NCBI RefSeq assembly: GCF_000169375.1
Contig: NZ_AAXY01000008.1
Coordinates: 62,001-126,000, forward strand
Direction: 5' to 3'
Length of the DNA stretch: 64,000 bases
DNA from: Marinobacter sp. ELB17
GTDB taxonomy: Bacteria; Pseudomonadota; Gammaproteobacteria; Pseudomonadales; Oleiphilaceae
The position numbers and the translations under genes are program-made. Shown piece by piece: positions 31,196 to 39,282 of the stretch (within the stretch, counting starts at the first letter, position 1; every line of letters starts with the position of its first letter). The notes beneath the pieces are model-generated. The model made no database searches. It was given only the letters and a program-made list of their open reading frames with translations, and was not told the origin of the DNA.

Positions 31196-32433
31196 ATGCC
31201 GGCCACCACACGGTCCAACGCGCCTCGGTTACTTTCCACTACCGCCAAAGCGCGCTGACCGCTTTCGTGCAACGCCTGTTGATTATTTAATAGCCGACTC
31301 AGACACACTAACAACTCCCCAGCAGACTCTACGATGGTCACTCCATCGTGCTCCTGCAGGCACTTATAAATCGACTCGAAGTTGAATACGTGGGGGCCAG
31401 AGATCACCGCTATCCCCCAGGCCGCCGGCTCCAAAGGATTGTGGCCGCCGCGCTCAATCAACGAGCCGCCAATAAAAGCAAGATCACTGGCGCCATAAAG
31501 CATCATCAGTTCGCCCATGGTGTCGCCTAAATACACCTGAGCAGCATCGGGGCTATCGTTCAACGATCGACGGGCCAGCCTGAAACCTGCCTTTTTAACA
31601 GCGCTGGCGACCAGCTCGAAACGCTCGGGATGGCGCGGCACAATAATCATCAGCGCATCGGGTACAGCCGCCAGTAGTTTTCGGTGGGTTTTAAGCAGCT
31701 GCCTACTTTCACCGTCGTGGGTGCTGCCGGCAATCCAGACCGGACGACCGCCAAAGTGCGCCTTCAACTGCTGAGCCTGCTTGCGCACCCGCGGTTCAAT
31801 GTCCACGTCAAACTTCACACTGCCAGTAACGGCAACCTTGTCAGCAGCCACGCCAATTCGACGAAACCGCGCTGCATCTTGTTCAGCTTGCGCCGCCACC
31901 CAGCTAATACTCTGCATGACGGGTCTCGCCAAACTTCGAACGCGCTCATAACCCCGCGCCGAACGCTCCGATAGACGCGCGTTGATCAAAAACACAGGTA
32001 CGCGCGCTTTACGGCTCTGGCTGATTAGATTCGGCCAGATCTCCGTTTCCATGATAACCAGAATACTCGGCTGAACCCGCGCCAGAAAACGATTTACCGC
32101 GCCTGGTGTATCGTAAGGCACGTAAGCGTATTGCACCTTTTTACCAAACATTGTCTGAGCCTGGGCTAGCCCGGTGTCGGTCATCGCCGTCATCAAAATG
32201 GTAACATTCGGATTACGCACCAAAAGTCGCCGCACCATGGGTGCCGCGGCAATCGTCTCCCCTACCGACACCGCGTGTACCCAGATAACAGGGGCACTTA
32301 CCGCCGGTGCAAAGCCAAGACGCTGGGCCCAGTTACGGCGCAAGTCTGGAGAATGGCGACCGCCCCACCAAAGGCGCAGCAAAATATAGGGCAGCAGCAG
32401 GCGGATCAGTTGGGAATAGATAAATTGCAGCAC
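31180..32433 (-). CDS. waaA: Kdo transferase WaaA
   Basis: GT30 enzyme that adds Kdo to lipid IVA at the inner membrane. It has 417 residues from GTG 32433 (MLQFIYSQLIRLLLPY), with CGGAG about 8 bases upstream and an N-terminal membrane anchor. The family features WVHAVSVGE, METEIWPNL, NARLSERSARGY and GGSLIERGGHNPLEPAAWG are present. A longer in-frame start adds 23 residues of non-family sequence. Kdo kinase elsewhere in the window suggests it may add a single Kdo (inference). Confidence 0.94.
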   Translation of the reverse strand: MLQFIYSQLIRLLLPYILLRLWWGGRHSPDLRRNWAQRLGFAPAVSAPVIWVHAVSVGETIAAAPMVRRLLVRNPNVTILMTAMTDTGLAQAQTMFGKKVQYAYVPYDTPGAVNRFLARVQPSILVIMETEIWPNLISQSRKARVPVFLINARLSERSARGYERVRSLARPVMQSISWVAAQAEQDAARFRRIGVAADKVAVTGSVKFDVDIEPRVRKQAQQLKAHFGGRPVWIAGSTHDGESRQLLKTHRKLLAAVPDALMIIVPRHPERFELVASAVKKAGFRLARRSLNDSPDAAQVYLGDTMGELMMLYGASDLAFIGGSLIERGGHNPLEPAAWGIAVISGPHVFNFESIYKCLQEHDGVTIVESAGELLVCLSRLLNNQQALHESGQRALAVVESNRGALDRVVAGISQRV

Positions 32434-32577
32434 AGCGGGCTCCGAATAAGGCAGTGCGCTATCATAGACCAAACACCAGCGATTTGCCTTTAACAGCGGC
32501 ACCCGCTATTGCTAGCGCCTGGGCTTGCCGGTGCTCTGGCTTACTCAAAATTTCAAAGACGTGCGAGTTTGACCTTA

Positions 32578-33528
32578 GTGAAGAATAAATACCGTAAACA
32601 ACCGCGAAATACCGACTTAAGTGCGTACCGTCACCCACGCTGGTGGCCTACCTGGGCTGCCATGTTTTTTATGTGGCTGGTAGCGCAGCTGCCCTTACGC
32701 GTGCAGTGGTGGCTCGGCTCCGGCCTGGGCCGCCTCGTTTGGCGCCTGGGTAGCAGCCGGCGGCGCATTACCGAGACCAACATCCGCCTGTGTTTTCCGC
32801 AACTCACTGAGCAGCAGCAACGCGAATTGGTCAAAAAATCTTTTATCGCCAATGGTATTGGCTTGCTGGAAATTGGTGTGTGTTGGTTTTGCGATACCGC
32901 CAAACTCAAAGCCATTACCACCTTACATGGGTTGGAGCACTTCGAGCGCGCGCTGGAAGGTGGCAAAGGCGTGCTGTTGGTCGGCGGACACTACAGCACA
33001 CTGGAAATGGGGGGCAGCCTTGCCACCCATTTCATAGAATCAAGCGTCATGCAGCGGGACCACAACAACCCGCTGGTGAATGCAATAATGACCCGCGCTC
33101 GCGAGCGCCGCTACGGCATGGTGCATGGCGCCCGCGACTTGCGCGGACTGTTTCGCAGCCTGAAACAGAACCACGCGGTCTGGTACGCGACCGACCAGGA
33201 TTACGGCCGAAAAGACATCGTGTTTGCGCCTTTTTTCGGGATACCAACCGGCACCATTACCGCCACTTCTCGCATTGCCGAACGCAGTGGCTGCAAGGTG
33301 GTGCCCTTCAGCCACTTTCGCCGCACCGGCAAACCGGGCTACGACATTTACTTTCATCCGGCTCTGGAAAGCTTCCCAAGTGGCGACGACCTTGTTGACG
33401 CAACCGCGATTAACCAGACCATAGAGCAGGAAATAAAACGCGCACCGGACCAGTACCTATGGATGCACCGTCGTTTCAAAACCCGACCCGATCCAGATGA
33501 CCCAGGCTTCTATGGCCGCAAACGCTAA
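32578..33528 (+). CDS. LpxL/HtrB-family lipid A late acyltransferase
   Basis: Transfers a secondary acyl chain to Kdo-lipid A. About 316 residues from GTG 32578; in-frame TTGs at 32509 and 32569 are alternatives, and none has a strong ribosome site. It has one N-terminal membrane helix (TWAAMFFMWLVAQLP) and the catalytic HX4E motif HYSTLE in VGGHYSTLEMGG. WYATDQDYGRKD and PFFGIPTGT follow. It is divergent from waaA and overlaps the next gene. LpxL versus LpxM/LpxP specificity cannot be decided. Confidence 0.88.
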   Translation: MKNKYRKQPRNTDLSAYRHPRWWPTWAAMFFMWLVAQLPLRVQWWLGSGLGRLVWRLGSSRRRITETNIRLCFPQLTEQQQRELVKKSFIANGIGLLEIGVCWFCDTAKLKAITTLHGLEHFERALEGGKGVLLVGGHYSTLEMGGSLATHFIESSVMQRDHNNPLVNAIMTRARERRYGMVHGARDLRGLFRSLKQNHAVWYATDQDYGRKDIVFAPFFGIPTGTITATSRIAERSGCKVVPFSHFRRTGKPGYDIYFHPALESFPSGDDLVDATAINQTIEQEIKRAPDQYLWMHRRFKTRPDPDDPGFYGRKR

Positions 33529-34456
33529 CTCATCCTGCCCGGTTATCTGGCTGCTCACCGACAACAAACCAGGCCACCGCAACCAACTCAAAGGCCTGGG
33601 CAACCGCCTGCGGGTATTGGCCGGTGCCTCGCTGCACTGGATAGACGTGAGCACCGTCAAAACGCCCCTATGGCGAGTACTCCTGGGACGGCCGCCCGCG
33701 CTCGATCCTGCTCTGCCAAAGCCAGACCTGATCATTGCTGCCGGCTCCAAAACCCACCGTTTACTGTTGGCCCTGCGCAAGCTTAAAGGCGCGCGCACAC
33801 TGGTGCTGATGAAACCGGGCTTCCCACTGCGCTGGGTGGATGGCGCCATTATTCCCCAACACGACGGAGTGAAACCGGACCCGAACCTGTTTCTGACCCA
33901 GGGCGCAATCAACGCCGTAACCCCCGTTAAAGAACTGGGTACGCAGCCCCGCGGATTAATTCTGGTGGGTGGTCCGTCAGCACATTTTCAGTGGAGCGAC
34001 CATGCTGTTCTGGCACAGATCCAGGAATTGCTGCACAGCTACCGGCAATGGAGCTGGGTTATCAGCAGTTCCCGGCGAACTCCGGCTAGCTGCCTGCAGG
34101 CGCTGACTGCGCTGGAAACCAACCGGATTCAAGTGTTAACACCGCAGGATACCGGTGAACACTGGCTCAGCAACACCTTGGCGCAAAGCCGTTGCGCCTG
34201 GATAACCCCCGACAGCATGTCGATGGTGTGCGAAGCGGCAACCTCTGGCGTACCCACCGGGGTGTTCCAGCTGCCAGCCAAGCGCCGCAGCCGCGTTGCC
34301 CTGGGCCTGGTCGCCATGCAGGAGCAGCATCTGGTGGGCACCTGGGATGACCACTACAAGGTTATGACCGCTAACCCCGGATCACGTATTCTATTCTGGC
34401 AGGCAGACGCTGCGGCACGCTGGGTTATGAAACACTTCTTATCAACTGGGCTTTAA
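33497..34456 (+). CDS. ELM1-family (mitochondrial-fission-ELM1-like) protein
   Basis: 319 residues (315-ish if translation begins at the second Met, 33512). The N-terminal VIWLLTDNKPGHRNQLKGLG and the C-terminal WITPDSMSMVCEAATSGVPTGVF resemble the ELM1/COG3660 family, whose fold is related to GT-B glycosyltransferases. No proven biochemical role is known to me. It overlaps the acyltransferase gene by 32 bases (or 17), suggesting coupled expression with LPS assembly. Its stop codon ends one base before IscB element 2. Confidence 0.75.
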   Translation: MTQASMAANANSSCPVIWLLTDNKPGHRNQLKGLGNRLRVLAGASLHWIDVSTVKTPLWRVLLGRPPALDPALPKPDLIIAAGSKTHRLLLALRKLKGARTLVLMKPGFPLRWVDGAIIPQHDGVKPDPNLFLTQGAINAVTPVKELGTQPRGLILVGGPSAHFQWSDHAVLAQIQELLHSYRQWSWVISSSRRTPASCLQALTALETNRIQVLTPQDTGEHWLSNTLAQSRCAWITPDSMSMVCEAATSGVPTGVFQLPAKRRSRVALGLVAMQEQHLVGTWDDHYKVMTANPGSRILFWQADAAARWVMKHFLSTGL

Positions 34457-34745
34457 CGGTCAACTACCCCGCCGTGAACGACGGGGCTTGTAGAGAGCAC
34501 CCTACACGCCAGGTTGACCAGGGAAAGCGGTAACCAACCCGCTACGTTTACCACAGGTCGTTAAGACCCACTTCGGTGTGCTTCCTCAGCACCGGACACT
34601 GGAAAACTGGAATCACGCTGGCGAAAGGTAAAGCGCCGAAGGTTTCAGTTGCCGCGCAAGCGGGAGCCGGTGGTAGACATTCCCGAGGGGAGAGAGGTTT
34701 CGGCCTCCGACACCAGACCCGTAAGGGTTATTATTGGAAAACGAC
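34457..34745 (+). ncRNA. Omega RNA / HEARO region of IscB element 2
   Basis: Homologous to the region upstream of iscB copy 1. GGTCAAC (34458-34464) pairs with GTTGACC (34513-34519). TTCGGTG pairs with CACCGGA (34572-34596) around the same TGCTTCCTCAG loop. ACCC-GTAA-GGGT (34717-34728) replaces GCCC-GTAA-GGGC of copy 1. The changed yet still paired stems support a structured RNA. Transcript ends are not determined. Confidence 0.85.
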
Positions 34746-36089
34746 ATGGCTGTTTTTGTACTCGACAGACAGAAGAACCCACTGATGCCATGCTCGGAAA
34801 AACGAGCCCGGCTCCTGCTGACCCGCAAACGAGCGGTCGTGGTGCGAGCGTATCCGTTCACTATTCGCCTAAAAGACCGCGCTGGCGGTGTCGTTCAGAA
34901 AGTCATACTCAAGATCGACCCTGGCAGCAAAGAAACCGGCTTAGCGGTGTCCAGAGTCAGCGCCCAAGGGGAGTATGTCTTGTGCTTGATCGAGCTGATT
35001 CACCGTGGCCGCCAGATCCGCAAAGCGCTGGACCAGCGCCGGGGATTTCGGAGTCGGCGCCGTGGTCAACTGCGCTACCGTGCACCAAGATTCAACAACC
35101 GGACAAAGCCAAAAGGCTGGCTGGCGCCAAGCCTGCAGCATCGAGTGGATACCACCACCAGTGTCATCAAACGTCTTCGTGCCTTGGTGCCGGTCACGTC
35201 GGTCAGCCAAGAGCTGGTGCGGTTTGACCTGCAACAGATGGAGAACCCCGAAATCAGCGGCGTTGAGTATCAGCAAGGCACTTTGTTGGGCTACGAAGTT
35301 CGGGAGTATTTATTGGAAAAATGGGGCCGAGAATGCGCCTATTGTGGCGAGACCGACACGCCACTGGAAATCGAACACATTGTTCCGAAATCGAACGGCG
35401 GCTCCAACCGAATCAGTAACCTGGCCATCGCCTGTCACGACTGCAACAAAGAAAAAGATACTCAAACTCTTGCCGTTTTTTTCCAAACGTCCAAACGCCT
35501 GAAAGACAAACAACCTCGGCTAAGCCAAGTTTTAATCCAGTGCAAACGTCCCTTACGGGACGCTGCAGCGGTGAACTCAACCCGCTGGGCGCTGTTCCAG
35601 TCGCTGAAAAACACAGAGCTTCCCGTGGACGTCGGCACCGGAGGACAAACCAAATTTAACCGTCAAAGACTCGGCATCCCCAAAACCCACGCCCTTGACG
35701 CGGCTTGTGTCGGCGTTGTCGAACACGTGTTTGACTGGGAAAAGCCCACGTTGCGGATAAAAGCCACCGGTCGCGGCAGTTACAAGCGCACACGCTTAAC
35801 AAAACACGGCTTCCCTCGCGGTTATCTGATGCGAGAAAAGTCGGTTTACGGCTTTCAGACCGGCGATATGATTCGAGCGATTGTCCCAACCGGCAAAAAG
35901 GAAGGCATCTGGCTAGGCCGGGTGGCCATCCGAAAAACCGGCAGCTTCAACATTCAAACTTCCAGCGGTGCCGTTCAAGGGATCTCCCACCGGCACTGCC
36001 AGCTCATGCAAAGAGCGGATGGCTATGGTTACCACTTACAACCCACACCACAAAAAGGAGGAGGGAAACAGGAAAGTCTGTCGTGCTAA
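34746..36089 (+). CDS. iscB: RNA-guided nuclease IscB (copy 2)
   Basis: 447 residues, colinear with copy 1 without gaps. PLMP motif at 12-15, RuvC-I Asp58 (KIDPGSKETGLAV), arginine-rich bridge, RuvC-II Glu156 (SVSQELVRF), HNH with CAYC, His211 (IEHIVPKSNGG) and CHDC, RuvC-III THALDAACVG, and a conserved C-terminal basic region (TGRGSYKRTRLTKHGFPRGY). Catalytic residues are intact. ATG 34746 (MAVFVLD) matches copy 1; an ATG 12 bases earlier adds MEND. The closest divergence from copy 1 is around residues 71-80 and at the extreme C-terminus. Confidence 0.95.
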   Translation: MAVFVLDRQKNPLMPCSEKRARLLLTRKRAVVVRAYPFTIRLKDRAGGVVQKVILKIDPGSKETGLAVSRVSAQGEYVLCLIELIHRGRQIRKALDQRRGFRSRRRGQLRYRAPRFNNRTKPKGWLAPSLQHRVDTTTSVIKRLRALVPVTSVSQELVRFDLQQMENPEISGVEYQQGTLLGYEVREYLLEKWGRECAYCGETDTPLEIEHIVPKSNGGSNRISNLAIACHDCNKEKDTQTLAVFFQTSKRLKDKQPRLSQVLIQCKRPLRDAAAVNSTRWALFQSLKNTELPVDVGTGGQTKFNRQRLGIPKTHALDAACVGVVEHVFDWEKPTLRIKATGRGSYKRTRLTKHGFPRGYLMREKSVYGFQTGDMIRAIVPTGKKEGIWLGRVAIRKTGSFNIQTSSGAVQGISHRHCQLMQRADGYGYHLQPTPQKGGGKQESLSC

Positions 36090-36108
36090 CGCACGACGCG
36101 CTATCCCT

Positions 36109-36129
36109 CCCCGACCTAAAAGGACGGGG
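36109..36129 (+). repeat. Right-end subterminal hairpin of IscB element 2
   Basis: CCCCG-A-CC(T) and (A)GG-A-CGGGG around an A-rich loop. Same design as the right end of element 1. Confidence 0.75.
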
Positions 36130-36146
36130 TTTCCCGCGCAAAATCG

Positions 36147-37274
36147 ATGAAAATTCTTCAGGCGCTGCCAGCGCTGCACAGTGGTGGTGTAGAGCGGGGT
36201 ACCGTCGAATTCGCCAGACAGCTAGCGCACCTGGGCCATAGCTCCTATGTTGTGTCTAGCGGCGGACCCCTGGCGGATATGCTGGAGCAAGAGGGCAGCA
36301 CCCACATCACCATGCCCATACACCGCAAATCATTGGCCTCATTTGGCCAGATCTGGCCAATGGCGCGGCTACTGAAAGAGGTGCAACCCGATATTGTGCA
36401 CGTGCGCTCGCGCATGCCCGCCTGGATTATTCAACTGGCGTTGAAAACCCTGGACAAACAACTGCGCCCGGCCATTGTTACCAGCTTCCATGGAATGTAT
36501 TCGGTAAGCCCCTACAGCGCGGTGATGACCAAAGCGGACCATATTATTGCGGTGTCGAACTGCGTAAAAGACTACGTAATTGACAATTTTTCTGTGCCCG
36601 AGCAAAAGATTACCGTGATTCAGCGCGGTGTCGATGTGAACTACTTCCGCAAGCGCCCGCCTTCCGAGCAGTGGCGCCAGGATTTGCTGCTAAGCTATCC
36701 CCAACTAAGTGATAAGCGCATCCTGATGATGCCCGGGCGAATTACCCGCTGGAAAGGGCAGTTACAATTTTTGGAAGTGATGGCTGAACTGATCCATAAC
36801 ACCCATGTTGGAGGAAACGAGCGGCCCTACCACGGCATTGTGGTGGGCGGAGCCGAACCCGGTAAAAAACACTTTATGGAGGAGCTGACCCAGCGTCGTA
36901 CCCAGCTAGGCCTGCAACAGCACGTCAGTTTTCTGGGCCAGCGCAGCGATATGGCTGAGTTGTACCAGCTAGCCGACCTGGTGTGTCATTTGTCAACCAA
37001 ACCCGAACCCTTTGGCCGCACGGTCACTGAGGCCTTGGCTTCCGGCACGCCGGTTGCCGCGTTCAACCGCGGCGGCGCCGCCGAAACCCTGCAAGCCTGC
37101 TTTCGCGAAGGACTGGTCACACCAGACGATGTTTCCGGCTTTGCACACACAGCTCAACACTTGCTCAGCCACAACCAACATACTATCGAAATCCCCTACC
37201 GCTTCAAACTGCAGGCGCAAACAGACACAACCCTGGGCGTGTATGAACGCGTTCTGACGACACGAGGGCGATAG
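36147..37274 (+). CDS. Glycosyltransferase family 4, LPS core
   Basis: 375 residues of GT-B fold. The N-terminal LPALHSGGVERGTVEFARQL is the acceptor-side loop. The C-terminal donor site has MMPGRITRWKGQLQFLEV and EPFGRTVTEALASGTPVAAF with the E-X7-E pattern. It starts the plus-strand LPS gene run, directly behind IscB element 2, which may now carry its ribosome site. Donor and acceptor are unknown. Confidence 0.88.
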   Translation: MKILQALPALHSGGVERGTVEFARQLAHLGHSSYVVSSGGPLADMLEQEGSTHITMPIHRKSLASFGQIWPMARLLKEVQPDIVHVRSRMPAWIIQLALKTLDKQLRPAIVTSFHGMYSVSPYSAVMTKADHIIAVSNCVKDYVIDNFSVPEQKITVIQRGVDVNYFRKRPPSEQWRQDLLLSYPQLSDKRILMMPGRITRWKGQLQFLEVMAELIHNTHVGGNERPYHGIVVGGAEPGKKHFMEELTQRRTQLGLQQHVSFLGQRSDMAELYQLADLVCHLSTKPEPFGRTVTEALASGTPVAAFNRGGAAETLQACFREGLVTPDDVSGFAHTAQHLLSHNQHTIEIPYRFKLQAQTDTTLGVYERVLTTRGR

Positions 37275-37276
37275 CG

Positions 37277-38320
37277 GTGGCCGATTCGAACACTTTGGAA
37301 ATTCTGTTGGTAATGGTATCGGCAAACCCCGGTGTTGGCGGATTGGAGAAACACACCCGTGACTTGGCGAACGGCCTGGCAAAAGCCGGCCACCGCGTGA
37401 CCGTCATCTGCGCCACTGCGCACCAGGATGGACTAGCCCAAGAAATTGGGCGCGTTGCGCTGAACCCAAAACAGTCACGCTACAACCCTCTGTTATTAGC
37501 GATGCTTTATAAACAAATTCGCGACGGGAAGTACGACGTGGTGCATGCCCAGGGCACCAAAGCCGCTGCGCTAATGGCAACACTGGCGCGTTTTTCGCAC
37601 GCACTTGCACCCGCCCTGGTGGCCAGCTTTCACGGTTTCAAAACCCGCTACCCTGCCTTGCACCGCTTCACCGCGGTGATTACCGTCAGCAACGCACTTG
37701 CTGAGCACTTACCGTGTGCCAAGGTTCAGGTTGTGTACAACGGTCTGCCAGCCGAGCACTTGGAGACAGCTCTGACAAAGGCAGCAAAAGCGCTGATAAC
37801 AGCCTCGCCAAAACCGGTATGGCTTGCCGTTGGGCGCCTGGTCAGCGTGAAAGGTTTCGACTTCCTGATCGACAGCTTCAAAGGCGTGAAAGGTTGCCTG
37901 TATATTGCCGGCGAGGGCCCTGACAAAGCGCTGTTACAACAGAAAATTCTCGATAACGAACTGCAACACAGGGTTACCCTGCTTGGCCATCGCGACGATG
38001 TTCCAGCGTTAATGGCCGCCTCCGATGGCGTGGTCATCTCGTCACAGCGGGAGGGGTTTTCCTATGTGTTCGCCGAGGCCATGCTGGCATCAAAACCGGT
38101 CATTTCGACCGACGTGCCTATTGCCAATGAGTTTCTGCCGGAACACCATATTTACCGCGGCAACACACCCAACGGCTTCGCCAGCCTGGTGAATAGTGAC
38201 CTACACACCGTTTACCACGATCAGGCCTGTGCTCGGGAACGCGCTCACAAAGAGTTAACTATAGAGGCCATGATCAACAGCACAGTGGCCGTTTATCATA
38301 AGGCATTCGTGCGATCTTAA
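37277..38320 (+). CDS. Glycosyltransferase family 4, LPS core
   Basis: 347 residues, GTG start 2 bases after the previous gene (GAGGG about 8 bases upstream). NPGVGGLEKHTRDLANGL and VVHAQGTKAAALM belong to the N-terminal domain. The donor domain shows LAVGRLVSVKGFDFLI and SSQREGFSYVFAEAMLASKPV. Probably a core heptose or hexose transferase; specificity unknown. Convergent with the next GT2 gene. Confidence 0.87.
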   Translation: MADSNTLEILLVMVSANPGVGGLEKHTRDLANGLAKAGHRVTVICATAHQDGLAQEIGRVALNPKQSRYNPLLLAMLYKQIRDGKYDVVHAQGTKAAALMATLARFSHALAPALVASFHGFKTRYPALHRFTAVITVSNALAEHLPCAKVQVVYNGLPAEHLETALTKAAKALITASPKPVWLAVGRLVSVKGFDFLIDSFKGVKGCLYIAGEGPDKALLQQKILDNELQHRVTLLGHRDDVPALMAASDGVVISSQREGFSYVFAEAMLASKPVISTDVPIANEFLPEHHIYRGNTPNGFASLVNSDLHTVYHDQACARERAHKELTIEAMINSTVAVYHKAFVRS

Positions 38321-38333
38321 AGTGGCCCTGCCT

Positions 38334-39203
38334 TTATTCTTTGTTGGCACCGGCTTCGGCGCTTTTTCTGCGCTTAATCTGCGCCAATACCTGGAGTTCT
38401 TTCGCTTTTGCCAATCGCATGAAATTTCGATTTGCCGCGATGATAGACAAACTGAGGCCAAACCAGCCGTTCATGAACTGACGGCGTAGCAGATAGTACT
38501 TCAGAAATTTCAGCGGAAATTCTCCAAACAATCTCAACGAAGAAATACGGCGACCTTTCGCTGCCAGAAACCTCGCCTGCTCTGACGATAACTGAAGATA
38601 CTTTTCTTCCATCTGCCCGAGCGTGATAAGCGTTCGGTGTAATACATCCCCCTTAAGAAACGCGATGCGCCCTTCGCGAACTTCTGGGCGATCGTTGTTG
38701 CTGTCTTTTTCCGGCTTGATCGCGGCTTTTGAACGGCGGTAAAGGCGCAGAATCTTCTTGGGACGATCATAACGAAAAGGATGTTCCGGATACGGCTGAG
38801 ACAGCACCCAGCGCATCTGAAAGCCCGCTATATCATCCTCAATCGGCGCGGAAAAACGCTCTTTGATATTGTCGACCAAGGCATCAGACAGCACTTCGTC
38901 TGCGTCTAGGTCCAACACCCAGTCATTGCGACACAGGCTGGCCGCAAACGCTTTTTGTGAGGCAAAGCCCTGCCAGTGGTTGTGCACAAAACGCGCACCC
39001 GCGCTTTCCGCTATGGTTTGTGTTTTATCGGTACTGCCGGAATCGACAACAATAACTTCATCCGCCCAGCCTGCCACCTTTGCGAGCGATTCGGGCAGGC
39101 GCGCTTCTTCATTTTGAGTGATGTAATAAACAGAAACCGGAAGCTTGCCAGCGGAGTTATGCTGAGGTTTTAATTGTGACTTGGGCAAAAGCAATATAAT
39201 CAC
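38334..39203 (-). CDS. Glycosyltransferase family 2, WaaE/KdtX type
   Basis: 289 residues of GT-A fold. VYYITQNEEARLPESL opens the domain, with VVDSGSTDKT, the DXD metal site DLDADE, and a C-terminal amphipathic region (FLKYYLLRRQFMNGWFGL). WaaE-type enzymes add beta-1,4-glucose to the first heptose of the core. The GTG start at 39203 may be a few codons too long. It faces away from manC. Confidence 0.85.
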   Translation of the reverse strand: MIILLLPKSQLKPQHNSAGKLPVSVYYITQNEEARLPESLAKVAGWADEVIVVDSGSTDKTQTIAESAGARFVHNHWQGFASQKAFAASLCRNDWVLDLDADEVLSDALVDNIKERFSAPIEDDIAGFQMRWVLSQPYPEHPFRYDRPKKILRLYRRSKAAIKPEKDSNNDRPEVREGRIAFLKGDVLHRTLITLGQMEEKYLQLSSEQARFLAAKGRRISSLRLFGEFPLKFLKYYLLRRQFMNGWFGLSLSIIAANRNFMRLAKAKELQVLAQIKRRKSAEAGANKE

Positions 39204-39282
39204 CTCTCTGTGGTAACATTGGGCCGATCGGTCCTTTGTTCATCATGGCGCTTTTGCGCTCAATCAAACCCGGAGTAGCCTC

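Larger units (their letters stand above)
34457..36139 (+). mobile_element. IscB element 2 (IS200/IS605-type ends, no transposase)
   Basis: About 1.68 kb with an omega RNA region and iscB, lacking tnpA. Left hairpin CCCCG-c-CG-TGAA-CG-a-CGGGG (34467-34486), right hairpin built from CCCCG-ACC and GGA-CGGGG (36109-36129). A further hairpin TCGTGC-TAAC-GCACGA sits at 36081-36096. Edges were placed by comparison with element 1. It is inserted immediately after the ELM1-like gene and 7 bases before the first glycosyltransferase, in the sense direction of both. Confidence 0.88.

Noticed and set aside
27304..36089. CRISPR-Cas9 or TnpB system
   Set aside because: The proteins are Cas9-like in motifs but only 447 residues with an N-terminal PLMP motif and upstream RNA, which fits IscB. 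No CRISPR repeats, cas1 or cas2 are present, and TnpB lacks an HNH domain.
27255..36139. Composite transposon carrying nudF-tolC-waaA between two IscB copies
   Set aside because: The copies are only about 75% identical, lie in opposite orientation and enclose conserved housekeeping genes in their usual order. Two independent insertions explain this better.
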